A stretch of DNA of 64,000 nt from Bedellia somnulentella. Its lineage: Eukaryota > Arthropoda > Insecta > Lepidoptera > Bedelliidae. The stretch's first letter is position 1, and every line of letters starts with the position of its first letter. The stretch covers positions 7,890,401 to 7,954,400 of the forward strand of contig OY755175.1 in NCBI GenBank assembly GCA_963576735.1, given 5' to 3'. Both the position numbers and the translations under genes were made by a program. Below are positions 11,401-21,354 of the stretch, piece after piece. Under the pieces are notes generated by a model that saw only the letters and a list, made by a program, of their open reading frames with translations, was not told the DNA's origin and ran no database searches.

Positions 11401-14400
11401 ATGCAATTTGACAGTTTTGACAGCGACAATATTGCAACTTGCGACACAATCGTGTTTGCAAAAGATACGTAATCAGGGTGCCGGATGGAGTGGTATCCCC
11501 GGAGTGGCATCACATCACTACATCTAACGGATGGATGTACATACAATGGCAATTGGCGGGATTGGCATGGCGGCCAAAGGAGCGGCATCGCAATCTATGC
11601 AGAGATTGGTTGATTACATGCTTGCAAGCATCCGTGCGAAGGAACAAATGAAAGAGAAAGAAATGGCTCTTAGGTCGAGGCGGATCAAGCGATTATGATA
11701 TTTACTACATTGGAGTAACGTTGATTTTCGTTTTCTTCTTGTTGACGTCAGTAATAGTTGATATATGTATTTTTCTTTTTAAATATTGTAATTATAAATA
11801 AAATATTCTTATAATTTCTTTATTCAAATTAAGAACCAAATCTCGTTCATTCACTAATTGTTTGTTAAAGTTTATAAAAACTTTGTTTTTTTAGTCAGTC
11901 TTCTTAATAACTAACATTGATCATTGAATGAACTCTCCAGTGGAGACTGATACATATATGGATCTGCTTCCTGCGTGTCATATACGGAGGACTGTACTCT
12001 CAACCCAGTACCAGATCCCTTCCATTTCCGCCCCTCCTGCATAGTTAAACATTCTTTACCACTAACAGGACCCTGGACCCATTCCAGTGCAAAAGACTGG
12101 GGTCCGGGATGTACATCATTTGAGTCGGACATGCATCCGGATCTGCGTCTTGAAATATACCGGACCTACACATATCTAGTTCAGAGTACCATCATTATAC
12201 ATCATTTTGAACAAATACACGGTCACATGATTGTGAGTTTCGACAGTCCCCTCGATTTCCTGGGATGCCATCATCAGATCCTGGTCTCATGGTACTTTCT
12301 CGGTAACAATAACAAAAAAAAGTTTAGTGAACCTGTACTTCTCCTCATAAAAGCTACGAAGACTCCTCCTGATATTTATCATGACTCTCTACGTTCGTTT
12401 CGTAAAAAATGCATAGAAATAATTTAATACTAGTATAATAATAATAATATTTTACACAATACTTTACTTTAAGAAAAACTATTTTAATATTGATTTATTT
12501 TATTTATTTTTTATACTGGTAATATTTTAATTTGATCTTAATTTTAATTTAATTTCAATTTATTTATAATATCTTTGTTTATTTTTCCTTTTGAAATTGT
12601 TTATATACGAACTTCCATTGAATTAAATTTACATTATCTTATGTTGAATCATTTTATGTTGAATCATTTATATTTGTATCAAACATTGTATAGTTCAACT
12701 TACTAGGTAATGCTGTGCATGCTGTTTTGGTACTGCATCTGAGCAAAACATTATGTCATTTGGAAAATATAATATTATGATGTTGTACTGTGTGCATGCC
12801 TAATAAATAAAAAAATAAATAAATGAAGAGGAGTATAAATCTATATATTAAAGTCGAAAGAACTATTTCCTAACTCCTGGTAATTGAAGACCTACACCTT
12901 CCATCATCAGCTCAGCAGCATAACATTATAATTTCCAGAAGCAAATGCCTATATAACTACAGAAAATATGTAAAACGCGGTACATGTGCTTATAAAATTT
13001 GAGGGTTTCCCATCGATTTATCCAGGATCCCATCATCAGACCCTGATATCCTCATCATGGTACCATTCCGGGAGTATCTTCTTTCTAATAAAAAAATCAA
13101 AATCAAAATCGGTTCATAAATGGCGAAGTAATCGGTAAACAAACATAAAAAAACGGTCGAATTGAGAACACTCCTTTTTTGAAGTCGGTTAAAAAAAACA
13201 TACCATCGAATAGAGTAGCTCTTTTTGAAGTTTGTCGAATAAATAATTTATGTCCTAAACCCAGTACTGTTATTTTCATTTGTTTCAGGACGATTTGGAA
13301 ATCAAGCTGATCATTTCTTAGGAGCATTAGCATTTAGCAAAGCCCTTAACAGGACATTGATACTTCCGCCATGGGTTGAATATCGTTATGGGGAACCTAA
13401 ATCAATCCAGGTGCCATTTAGCACATACTTTAAGGTTGAACCACTACTAGACTACCATTCTGTGATAACAATGGAATCATTTATGAAGATACATGCTGAA
13501 GAAGTTTGGCCTGTCGATACAAGAGTCTCTTTTTGTTATACCCCAAGATATGGTGAAGTAGAACAAAGCTGTAATGCAAAAGCTGGAAATCCATTTGGGC
13601 CCTTTTGGGACACACATAATATTGATTTTGTTGCTTCTGAATTTTATGGACCATTGCATTATGATGCTCAAAATAGTGATATGATTAATAAATGGAAATC
13701 AAAATATTCTGTTCTAGATTGGCCAGTGCTAGCCTTTACTGGTAAGTTGAAATGTTGCTGTACACACTAAGCTTGCCGGGCCGCCGGCAATTTTTGATGG
13801 CGTTCTAGTTCTCATACATAGGCTAAATGAATGCCTGTGCCTTGTTATTTAAATAAATAATTTAAATACACAGCTCTACATTAAAAAAGGGGCAACCGGA
13901 GTTTCAGAATTGGAAATTCCTTACCCACTTGTTGCTAAGGTTGGCCCAACAATCACTTAACTCAAAATCTCAAAAGTCCACACCGCATATATTCGAAAGG
14001 CTGGCAGAGGTGCTTATACTTGTGAACATCATGTTATATTCTCAAAATAATAAGTAACTTACAACACCCGCGGGAGAAAATGAGTTAGACCTATTCTAAA
14101 CTGACACTACCAGTTAAAGAGTATTGATATACTCTAAAAGTTTTGGGTCGTGTTGGTCCTAAATCATTCAGATAATTTTAATACCATAATCTTTCAGGAG
14201 CTCCAGCAAGTTTCCCGGTGCAGGAACCAAATAAAGAACTTCAAAAATATTTACAATGGTCTGATAATATCGCCAGTAAAGCAAAGTCTTTCATCAAGAC
14301 CAATATGGGTGATGGCGCTTTCATTGGTATACATTTACGCAACGGTCAAGATTGGGTGAAAACTTGCGAGCACGTTAAAGATAGTCAAACATTGTTTGCG

Positions 14401-15425
14401 TCCCCACAGTGTGTTGGGTACAAAAGTGAGAAAGGGCCCTTGACAATGTCGATGTGCTATCCTGACAAACCAACCATTCTCAAGTAAGTGAACTAAACTT
14501 CACTAAATATTAAGTTCTGATACATACATACTATTTTATTTTTTTCGCTTTGGTACCTCGACTTGTGTATCTTGTGTGTGTGGTGATGTGTGTTCTATCA
14601 GTTCTAAAAATATTTAAAGATATACTATGTCGTGAAATATAGTAATGCAACGAAGATTGGTACAGTAATACAATCATTGCTCACGCCCTATGACATTTAG
14701 CGTAATATAATTGACAACAATAAAATCGAGAAGACAAATTAATAAAGATAAAAAGACATATTACACAGATAAATAAGATATAATACACATATAAATAATA
14801 TCCGAGAGTAAGGAACAAACATTCAGATCCATCATACACAATTAGACATGATTGCCCTCAGCAGGATTCGAACCCGCGACCTCTGGACCTAGAAGGTAGT
14901 CCAACCAACCCAAGCCCCACCAACTAGACCACGGACATCGTCCTCAAAGACAAAATTCAGCAAAACTAATTGTTGCTATTTTTTTAAATACATGCCACTT
15001 CTCATTAATTTTTTTTCAGAAATCATCCTATCAATTAATAAAGTATATAAACGAATATTGTCAATTTTGTTTCACTAAAAATCAACAGACTGTAATTTGT
15101 ATTTAATTATATATATTTTTTCAGACAGTTGAAGAGGGCAACAAAAAAGATTGAAAACGTAAAGTATATATTTGTCGCATCCGACTCTGACCATATGTTG
15201 AATGAATTAAGTGAAACGTTCAATCCATTGGGAATATCAATAAAGATATTATCACCTTCTAATCCTCATTTAGACTTGGCTGTGTTAGGGCTAGCCAACT
15301 ATTTTATTGGAAACTGTGTATCATCTTATACGGCATTCGCTAAACGAGAACGAGACGTCAAAGGTTTGCCTTCTGAGTTCTGGGCATTCCCGTATAAGAG
15401 GAAATTAAAACACGAAGAATTATGA
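5410..15425 (+). CDS. POFUT1 (O-fut1): GDP-fucose protein O-fucosyltransferase 1, four coding exons
   Basis: Coding exons are 5410-5506, 13289-13741, 14198-14483 and 15125-15425. All junctions are GT/AG and phases match, giving 1137 nt and 378 residues. The family transfers fucose from GDP-fucose to Ser/Thr in EGF repeats, Notch being the best-known substrate, in the ER lumen. Seen here: a hydrophobic signal peptide (about residues 1-20) at the first [17 protein letters not shown], split across exons 1 and 2, in the N-terminal GDP-fucose region; [10 protein letters not shown] at about 227-236, which carries the conserved catalytic-site Arg; and a C-terminal HEEL, a KDEL-like retention signal also present in fly O-fut1. 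Length is close to the roughly 390-400 residues usual for the family. A candidate AATAAA lies at 15553-15558. Intron 1 (7.8 kb) is packed with transposons; introns 2 and 3 hold SINE pieces. No coding damage is visible. Confidence is high for identity and splice sites. Confidence 0.95.
5841..6172 (+). mobile_element. S2 SINE, forward copy in POFUT1 intron 1
   Basis: The head shows a tRNA-like A box ('tgatagctcagtgagtag') and B box ('gggtttaaatccc') at the usual spacing, so it is tRNA-derived. The body carries the 'acaccaatttgtcttttc' block and ends in the 'cctctgccaaaccctctggg' segment; the tail is damaged. No intact tRNA fold. Confidence 0.75.
6527..8410 (-). pseudogene. Non-LTR retrotransposon (CR1/Jockey-like) reverse transcriptase and 3'UTR
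   Basis: The frame 6965-8359 encodes 464 aa and stays open upstream to about 8408. It has RT motifs: [58 protein letters not shown] and YADDLQIY (catalytic Asp pair present), then the C-terminal [12 protein letters not shown] end. The first part of the RT and the whole endonuclease are missing, cut at about 8410, so it cannot move by itself. The 3'UTR (6527-6964) includes the AGATCGCT/AGCGAT-like hairpin and ends GCAATAAAGAG plus ATT repeats. It lies antisense in POFUT1 intron 1. A 5'-truncated copy of the same 3' end lies at 36773-37168. Clade assignment is by motif resemblance only. Confidence 0.85.
8694..9428 (-). CDS. LINE ORF1-like protein (244 aa)
   Basis: The frame is intact. It starts [18 protein letters not shown] with a short coiled-coil-like helix, then [23 protein letters not shown] spacing, a segment [12 protein letters not shown]...RPILLKFRD, and a basic Pro-rich tail ending RPVRAAKK. 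The order coiled coil, RRM-like fold, basic C-terminal domain resembles ORF1 of L1-type or related LINEs, which bind the element's RNA. It sits just upstream, on the same strand, of the RT piece at 6527-8410, so both probably come from one element that lost about 2 kb including the endonuclease. It is likely not a host gene. Function is inferred from layout, not from a clear domain match. Confidence 0.65.
   Translation of the reverse strand: MEAKLIQDSLDDALNKRMAAFEDKLHQSSAPEASVAGISAEFVAFRLFVTQTISCLQKQIEMLAHETDQLEMRSRRKILLIHGVAETKDEDTTALATKLVTEKLCVTSFVSTDISRCKRMGRSIGNRTRPILLKFRDLAVRDQAWSSKTRLKGTGITLSEFLTKRRHDAFIAAREKFGVTQCWTREGFVYILAPDGSRHRVITVAELRKVPSAPAPVVSNAGTSNLPPKPQKTTTTRPVRAAKK
9741..10003 (+). 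mobile_element. S1 retroposon, near full length
   Basis: Runs from 'gtgggcttagaatagcac' through 'gcgatgcggttggagaccca' to 'agccgtgagtatatg' plus TATG units. Inside POFUT1 intron 1. Confidence 0.8.
10155..10964. mobile_element. Foldback element with ACCGACTTC ends
   Basis: The left arm (10155-about 10370) begins AACCGACTTCGAAG; the right arm (about 10755-10964) is its inverse and ends TTGAAGTCGGTT. Inner landmarks 'cacgcgtcagttcaacctac' and its inverse 'gtaggttgaactgacgcgtg' confirm the pairing. An S1 copy sits in the loop. Confidence 0.8.
10483..10724 (-). mobile_element. S1 retroposon in foldback loop
   Basis: Reverse copy starting with CATA units and 'ctcacggcttta', ending 'ctaagccggcactacac'. 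A possible short duplication ATTGTA is seen on both sides. Confidence 0.8.
11216..11310 (-). mobile_element. S2 SINE 3' fragment
   Basis: Begins 'aaacgttcacgccgaatttc' and includes 'ggcagaggtactaatacttc', both typical of the tail half of S2. The tRNA-like head is missing. Confidence 0.6.
11325..11482. mobile_element. Small inverted-repeat element (about 158 bp)
   Basis: 'cctgattatgtatcttt' on the left pairs with 'aaagatacgtaatcaggg' on the right. Inside, 'gattgtgtcgcaa' and 'ttgcgacacaatcg' pair too, leaving a short loop. It is a hairpin MITE; transposase family unknown. Confidence 0.7.
11483..13080. other. Repeat-rich intron sequence without a gene
   Basis: 11483-11830 holds a possible transposon coding relic (one frame reads [18 protein letters not shown]) that I cannot name. 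11930-12430 includes 'catcatcagatcctgg'-type phrases also seen at 12900 and 13030, with an open 150-codon frame lacking domain features. 12440-12830 is a very AT-rich tail ending in AATAAATA units, probably a LINE 3' end. No credible host gene. Confidence 0.4.
13975..14035 (-). mobile_element. S2 SINE fragment in POFUT1 intron 2
   Basis: 'ctggcagaggtgcttatact' and the following bases match the S2 body in reverse. Both ends are missing. Confidence 0.45.
14755..14945 (-). mobile_element. S3 SINE, in POFUT1 intron 3
   Basis: In reverse, the tRNA-like head reads 'gtggtctagttggtgg' with B box 'gcgggttcgaatcctgctga' (14866-14885); the body contains the 'atatccgagagtaagg' block. Related copies are at 32400 and 36272. 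The T-arm looks tRNA-like but the rest does not fold as a tRNA gene. Confidence 0.7.
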
Positions 15426-15552
15426 AATATTAGCGATATTTATACTTTTAACGTGTACACATGTACGTACGTACACATGTGTTTATGGTGGGAATCAGTG
15501 GTTGCAGTGCGTAAGTCATTCAATGTTTACAACCCGAAAACGAATTTTAAAT

Positions 15553-15558
15553 AATAAA
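15553..15558 (+). promoter_or_regulatory. Candidate polyadenylation signal of POFUT1
   Basis: AATAAA 128 bp after the POFUT1 stop codon, in an otherwise AT-rich stretch. The first such hexamer downstream. Confidence 0.5.
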
Positions 15559-15768
15559 AGAAGAAAACAAGAAGTTCCTTAATCAGTGATGTAAAATACA
15601 TATGTAAATACATGATTACATTTGTATGGTTGTTTAATTTTTAGATGTTTTTGACCTATGATGGGTATGACGTTGGTCGCCTAGTATTGGAAATTTAAAC
15701 AAAATAGATTACAGATCCACAATCGTTTCTTGGCCGGTAAGGGCGTCGCTGTCATCGATATTAGTATT

Positions 15769-15970
15769 AATAAAAGATGTTATTAAAGGAAAGAAAAATT
15801 TCGACACTGGCGGGGCTCGAACCCGCGTATACCCGAAGCGACGGGGGCGTATACCCGAAGGTCGCGGGTTCGAGCCCCGCCAGTGTCGAAATTTTTCTTT
15901 CCTTTAATAACATCTTTTATTTATGAGTAATAATCCCCACATGAGGAATTCATGTCAAAAAACATTAAAA
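15769..15970. mobile_element. tRNA-like palindromic insertion with 12-bp target duplication
   Basis: GATATTAGTATT occurs on both sides (15757-15768 and 15971-15982), and element A copy 1 has it once, so this is a clean insertion. Two arms of about 65 bp are inverted copies, each holding the tRNA T-arm-like 'cgggttcgagccccgccag'. The centre repeats 'gcgtatacccgaag'. Probably two tRNA-derived retroposon fragments joined head to head. Confidence 0.75.
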
Positions 15971-16059
15971 GATATTAGTATTGCCAGTAAATAAAAATAA
16001 ACCATTATAAGGGAAATAATTTTACATCATACAGGCTAATTTATGTAGTACAGTATTGA

Positions 16060-16205
16060 AATGTGTTACATACATACATACATATACTCACGGCTATAAA
16101 TCCCTAAAAGGGGTAGCCAGAGCTGAGAAATTAGAAATTTCTCAGCCACTTTTGGAAGTTGAGTGGGGAAAAGATGGGAGAATAAAGGTTGTTGGTGATG
16201 GGTGT
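16060..16205 (-). mobile_element. S1 retroposon, truncated reverse copy
   Basis: Starts in CATA units, includes 'ctcacggctataaatcccta', and stops in the middle of the S1 body at about 'ggttgttggtgatgggtg'. Confidence 0.75.
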
Positions 16206-16254
16206 CTTAATAAAACAAATTATATAATATTCATTTCATTAATAACTAGTTGCT

Positions 16255-16503
16255 TTGTAGTGTCGGCTTAGAATAGTATTACCCCATTTCTGCCGGTGGG
16301 TGTACGTGAGAGGCGACTAACGGTATTGGGGCTTTTAAGAGATTTTTGGGCGATGCGGTTGGAGACCCATCACCAATAACCTTTATTTTACCATCTTTAC
16401 CCCACTCAACTTTCCAAAAGTGGCTGAGGAGTTTCTAATTCCTTAGCTCTGGCTACCCCTTCAAGGGATTTACAGCCGCGAGTTTATGTATGTATGTATG
16501 TAA
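16255..16503 (+). mobile_element. S1 retroposon, full-length forward copy
   Basis: 'gtagtgtcggcttagaatag' to 'gccgcgagtttatg' plus TATG units. Head to head with the truncated copy just upstream. Confidence 0.8.
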
Positions 16504-16845
16504 TAACTAATTATATTTATTTATTTTTGCCCTTCTCTGGTATGTCTACCCGAATGACTGTGTTGCTTATCTTACCTTCCAAATGTTGTCTAGAAGAGAT
16601 CGCTTTTAGCGATAACACTGCCAATTGTACTTCTCTGCAAACTCATTATTTTATTCTCAAGGATTTGTTACTTGTGACACTCAGAGTTAATAAGTGGGTA
16701 ACTACATAAAATCATTTTTTTAATCCTGTTAATCAGAGGCTTACCTTGTCGTGTACTGTCTTTTACATTTCATATTCACACATAGATCCCCCAAAAAGGT
16801 GGCACAGAAAAAATAATTCTAAACATCAGATATCGTTTGGGTCAT

Positions 16846-17241
16846 TGTTAAAGCACTTGGATCCAAGTGCTTTAACGGGCTCAAAACATAAACAATCCAG
16901 AGGCGCGTCAGTCACGTCAAGCGCCATCAGAAAGGAGAAAAACAGCTTCGCGTATAAAAACCGAGATGCCTGCTGCATCTTTCTTGCACAATTTGAAGAA
17001 TAAGAAGACACGGAGAAGACGAGAAGCTATTTTGTTAAAGTCAATATATTATATAATGTTATATTAATTCAATGGTCATACAGATGTAACAGTGCCTAGA
17101 CACAGTAAATCCTAGTCGCAGCAAATCGGCTTTTTATTTAGTCTACTCCACCATATTCTTCAATCCAACCAAAAACGGTTCCACGAGGCGGAACCAACTT
17201 CGTGAACGAGCAGCAGGCGCACAACAGCCTGCTATCCTTCA
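16846..17241 (+). repeat. 5' LTR of the BEL/Pao element
   Basis: Begins TGTTAAAGC and ends CCTTCA. Positions 16848-16875 are a perfect 28-bp palindrome centred on GGATCC. The GCGTATAAAAACC at about 16949 is a likely TATA box of the element's promoter. Confidence 0.85.
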
Positions 17242-17243
17242 TT

Positions 17244-17255
17244 TGGCGCCCGAAC
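17244..17255 (+). other. Primer-binding site of the BEL/Pao element
   Basis: TGGCGCCCGAAC starts two bases after the LTR end, the standard place for pairing with a tRNA 3' end. The tRNA type was not determined. The leader to 18556 (about 1.3 kb) has no long frame apart from a short Pro/Arg-rich one that looks incidental. Confidence 0.7.
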
Positions 17256-18556
17256 AGAAACTTCAGTCAGCCTACGCAGCAGAGGCACCACCACCAGCAG
17301 CACGAGAGAAAAGGAGGACTACGCCACGCCACGCCAAGCCGCCGGTGAAGAAGCCAGGTCCAAGGGTTGGACACAGCAGCCATCCCACCTGCCAGCATCT
17401 TACCGAGGAGAGTGTCGTGAGCCAATCATTCCTTTCTTTTCCTCACCTTAAAACCCCTCACCACGGGCAAATTAGTCAAGATAATCAATAGATAATCAAT
17501 TTACATCCATTAATATCTCAGCAATCCCTTTGTATTTTACATCAATCTTATCATAAATCTATTTAATTACCTAGAAAGCACATTACTTCCCATTTATTTT
17601 TAAAAATTTTGAGGTTAGAATAGATTCTCAACGGCATGGTCCACATGATGAAATTAAAGTTGAACTGATTGCACAAGGCAATCACCACTCAGCTATTTCT
17701 GAGCCACAGCCGCTGGTTTCTGTGATCCAGTGTATGACATAGGCCTCCCATGTGCTACAGAGTTAGCGCATAACATTTACAAAGATAATTGCAACTTAAC
17801 CTTACAGCAATTCATCTAACAGGCTCCAACGCCTCACCAAGTGGAATCAGCGCACTCTATTAAGGACATCCAGGTTATGTTTCATACCACATGCCAACTT
17901 AAATAGTTTCTCAATCATATCAATATCAGAATTTCAGCCTTGTCTTGCATTAATTACTTAGTTTTCAATATTTAACTTCACTTTGGCATTTTAGTGTTTT
18001 TGTAAAACTAGTGAGCAACATAACTAATTTTACAAAACCACATGCTCTTCACTTAGGTTAATCAACCATATATTTTCTACAGCCATCAAGTGCACATGTG
18101 AATCATTGACTCACTTTGCTTATATACATTCACTCAATTAAGTAAAGGCAGCAGTTAAGGTACTCATACCTCACATGTGCCGGCAACTCTAGCAGCATAT
18201 CAATCAACTCTTCACTTAATTCAATTAATTTCAATATACAAACTTAATATTGGTTAGTTTCATGCCAGTTTCCGCTCTACCAAACGATTCAGGGATATAT
18301 ACTTACTACTGTTTCAAACAATTTCAGTGAACGTGAACTTCACCGAGGAACGCAGGCCTGCATCATTCAGCTGCTGCCTGTTGTCTCCAGCGGCGTCACC
18401 TTCACAAGGAGCGTAAACCGGTTTACAATTTACTTTAATTTTACATTCTTGCCACACCCTTTACTATAACAATTAACTCCAGAAATTTATCTATATACAG
18501 AACCTTTCACTTAACTAGTTACTTATCAATTATTAATTATTAATTTCCTTTTCAAA

Positions 18557-20770
18557 ATGACTGACAGTGAATTATCAGTAAAAACAAATACTGCTCATGC
18601 CAGTCGAAGCTCAAGCCCTGCCAAAATGGCAAGCGATGAATATACTGTACTCAAGTATAAACGCAGTTCTATCAAAGGGCAAATAACCCACTTTAAGAAA
18701 TATTTATTTAATTTACTAGGATCATGTGAATCCCATCCATTGTCATCAAGGGATGAACAGATGTTATCATTAAAGCTAGATAAGTTCTTGGAGTTAAACT
18801 CTCAATTTGAACACCTGCAATCACAAATGGAAGCTCTTAATTTTAGTAACTTAGATTATGAATTAGATGAAAGAGAACTCATATCAAATGAATTCTGTTC
18901 TTGTATTGTGAAGGCTCGAAATCTGCTCGGTGTCAACAAACCTGCAGACCAATTCCAAGATGCCACTGAAGGGTCAAAGGCCTCCCATCCATGCCACTGT
19001 AATGGTCAAGGCACAATGGGGTTTAGGCTACCTGAAATCACTATACCTAAGTTTGATGGTTCATACTTCAAATGGCTTGAATTCAGAGATACATTTGAAT
19101 CATTAATTCACAATAATAATCATATTAAACCCATTCATAAATTTCATTACCTCTGCTCATACCTACAAGGTGAAGCAGCCAGGGTTATAGCAAATCTTGA
19201 GGTATCTGATTTCAATTATGTAGAAGCATGGAACATATTATGTGAAAGGTATAACAATACAAAACAATTAGTTAATAATCATCTTAGTGCACTTTTTAAT
19301 CTCAAGGTTATGCAGAGTGAATCAGACAAGTCTCTTAGGTTTTTAAGTGATCACATCACCAAGAATGTTAGGGCTTTACAGACTTTAGGTCAACCAGTTC
19401 AACACTGGGATTCTATTTTAATTTATTTAGCTTCCTCAAAGTTTGATCTAAATACTAATATCAAATGGGAAGAATACAAAGGCAATCTTCATTCAGAGTT
19501 GCCAACCTTTAATGACTTAAAAGAATTTTTAAAGATAAGAGCTGACATTTTAGAGACATTACCTCAAAGTAAGGTAAGGGTTAACACATCACAGGGTTCA
19601 AACAACAGTCATAATAATAATAATAATAGTCATGATTTAAAACACTATCATAGTAACAATCATATTAAACAAACAATAAATCCACCTCAAGCATTTATTG
19701 TTTCAACTTCAGGTAATGTAAGCGGTGAGGCTAGCAATCCTCAATTGCCCTCACGTTTACCCAATGCCCCCCTAGCATTAACAGTTACAACCAATACTAA
19801 TTTCAAGTGCCCCCTTTGCAAGGGTAAACATTTACTGTTCCGATGCTTACGTTTCAGAAAGCTCACATTGGCTGACAGACGGAGTAGGGTCACTGGGCTT
19901 AAGGTTTGCACAAATTGCCTTCGGTCTGACCATATGGTTGCCAAGTGTCCCTATGGAGACTGTCGTAAGTGTGGTGGACGCCATCACACTCTGCTACACA
20001 GCTCTCCCCTTCTTCAAAATGATGTTGCTCCATCATCACATCCTGTCACTTCAATGCCTCAGTCGCTTTCTCTCAGTCCTCCAGTTTCCCCCTCAGGGAT
20101 CATTCGCTCCACCGCCATGATTGACATCATCAATCCCCAAAATGGTAAGGTGGAGACAGTCAGATGCTTGCTAGATAGCGGCTCTGACTACTCTTTTCTT
20201 TCCGCTGACTTAAGGAATCGCCTTAAGTTAGCTTCCACACCCTCAATACACAATAGTGTTGCAGGCGTTGGGAACACCTTTCTTAACCTGAGACCACATC
20301 AGTGCTCAGCGTTAATTCGTGCCCGCACTGGCACATACTCACATCTTCACAACTTTTTGGTGTTGCTTTCCATAGCAAAAAGGCATTCTAATGAAGCCAT
20401 TGATGTTTCAAATATCACTCTTCCCTCAGCTATCACATTAGCTGATCCTCAATTCAATCAACCACTAAAGGTTGACATTATGATTGGAGGCGATCTATTC
20501 TGGGATCTACTTGGCTCCGAAAGGCTCACCTTAGGTCCAGGCCTACCCATGCTGCATCATTCACAGCTAGGCTGGATTATAGCTGGCAAGATTTCCCATT
20601 CATTACCACAAAATTCACAAACTTGTAATTTTGTTAGTAGCAGTTCTTTTACCAAGTTAACTAGAACTCATAGACTAAAAACTAGACGTTTCTGTCCTCT
20701 CAGCCCACTCAAGGCAGCAGATTACCGTCTTGGTGATACTTACACCTTACCAAAACCAATTGGTTATTAA
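18557..20770 (+). CDS. BEL/Pao Gag and aspartic protease polyprotein, truncated before RT (737 aa)
   Basis: Capsid-like and nucleocapsid-like parts followed by a protease. About 155-310 is the DUF1759-type Gag region (ITIPKFDGSYFKWLEFRDTF). From about 415 there are zinc knuckles: CPLCKGKHLLFRC, CTNCLRSDHMVAKC and CRKCGGRHHTLLH. At about 535-550 LLDSGSDYSFLS is the retropepsin active site (DSGS), in the DUF1758 class. The frame stops after the YTLPKPIGY segment, where intact relatives run on into reverse transcriptase, so the stop reflects the internal deletion. The frame is otherwise clean with no stops, fitting a young insertion. Gag packages element RNA and the protease matures the polyprotein. 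Not a host gene. Confidence 0.88.
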   Translation: MTDSELSVKTNTAHASRSSSPAKMASDEYTVLKYKRSSIKGQITHFKKYLFNLLGSCESHPLSSRDEQMLSLKLDKFLELNSQFEHLQSQMEALNFSNLDYELDERELISNEFCSCIVKARNLLGVNKPADQFQDATEGSKASHPCHCNGQGTMGFRLPEITIPKFDGSYFKWLEFRDTFESLIHNNNHIKPIHKFHYLCSYLQGEAARVIANLEVSDFNYVEAWNILCERYNNTKQLVNNHLSALFNLKVMQSESDKSLRFLSDHITKNVRALQTLGQPVQHWDSILIYLASSKFDLNTNIKWEEYKGNLHSELPTFNDLKEFLKIRADILETLPQSKVRVNTSQGSNNSHNNNNNSHDLKHYHSNNHIKQTINPPQAFIVSTSGNVSGEASNPQLPSRLPNAPLALTVTTNTNFKCPLCKGKHLLFRCLRFRKLTLADRRSRVTGLKVCTNCLRSDHMVAKCPYGDCRKCGGRHHTLLHSSPLLQNDVAPSSHPVTSMPQSLSLSPPVSPSGIIRSTAMIDIINPQNGKVETVRCLLDSGSDYSFLSADLRNRLKLASTPSIHNSVAGVGNTFLNLRPHQCSALIRARTGTYSHLHNFLVLLSIAKRHSNEAIDVSNITLPSAITLADPQFNQPLKVDIMIGGDLFWDLLGSERLTLGPGLPMLHHSQLGWIIAGKISHSLPQNSQTCNFVSSSSFTKLTRTHRLKTRRFCPLSPLKAADYRLGDTYTLPKPIGY

Positions 20771-21181
20771 TAACCTAAGTTGAATGAATTCATACACAAC
20801 AAACATTCAACAATTGTTTATGGTTTACTTTTAATTTACATTTATATACAAATATTTTACTTTATACAATACTTATACACTTTACATCATCCTACACATG
20901 GATCAATCATTATTTGCTATTTTATTATGTCTTTCCTTCTAGATACAGTAAACAGCTGACTACCTAAAGGTCATTGACATCGAGGTAGTTGACCTTACAA
21001 GTTCATCGACTTTGAACTTTAGCATATATATATATTTTTTTTGGATTCATTTATCAGATGTATTTGAATCAGTGCGATGATCAATCACCATGATTATCGT
21101 CATCATCAACGGTGGTCATCATCATAATTTCTTTATGCTTTTATTTTCGCCAGGGGAAAACCCACGGAAATATTTTGTGAC
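20771..21181 (+). other. 3' internal remnant of the BEL/Pao element
   Basis: AT-rich sequence with 'ggtcattgacatcgaggtag' and 'catcatcaacggtggtcatc', ending near a purine run 'caggggaaaac' that could be the polypurine tract. No ORF. It joins the 3' LTR at an internal LTR position, marking the deletion point. Confidence 0.55.
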
Positions 21182-21354
21182 TCAATGGTCATACAGATGT
21201 AACAGTGCCTAGACACAGTAAATCCTAGTCGCAGCAAATCGGCTTTTTATTTAGTCTACTCCACCATATTCTTCAATCCAACCAACAACGGTTCCACGAG
21301 GCGGAACCAACTTCGTGAACGAGCAGCAGGCGCACAACAGCCTGCTATCCTTCA
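21182..21354 (+). repeat. Truncated 3' LTR of the BEL/Pao element
   Basis: Corresponds to 17069-17241 with a single difference (a/c in the 'ccaacnaacgg' stretch). The first 223 bp of the LTR are missing. Confidence 0.85.

Larger units (their letters stand above)
16846..21354 (+). mobile_element. BEL/Pao LTR retrotransposon, internally deleted
   Basis: The 5' LTR is 16846-17241 (396 bp, TG...CA). The 3' LTR is only 21182-21354 and matches 17069-17241 with one mismatch in 173 bp. GTCAT flanks both ends (16841-16845, 21355-21359), and the empty sequence is seen in element A copy 1 near 720. A primer-binding-like TGGCGCCCGAAC follows the 5' LTR. The Gag/protease frame is present, but reverse transcriptase, RNase H, integrase and the first 223 bp of the 3' LTR are missing. 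The near-identical LTR remnants point to a recent insertion followed by deletion. Confidence 0.9.

Noticed and set aside
11975..12427. 150-codon frame in POFUT1 intron 1
   Set aside because: No domain, His/Ser/Thr-rich low-complexity make-up, and its phrases ('catcatcagatcctgg') recur nearby as non-coding repeat.
15800..15895. Possible tRNA gene
   Set aside because: Only the T-arm is tRNA-like and it occurs as an inverted pair. No full cloverleaf; better explained as a retroposon palindrome.
19741..20120. Small frames inside the BEL/Pao Gag region
   Set aside because: Shadows of the long 737-codon frame.
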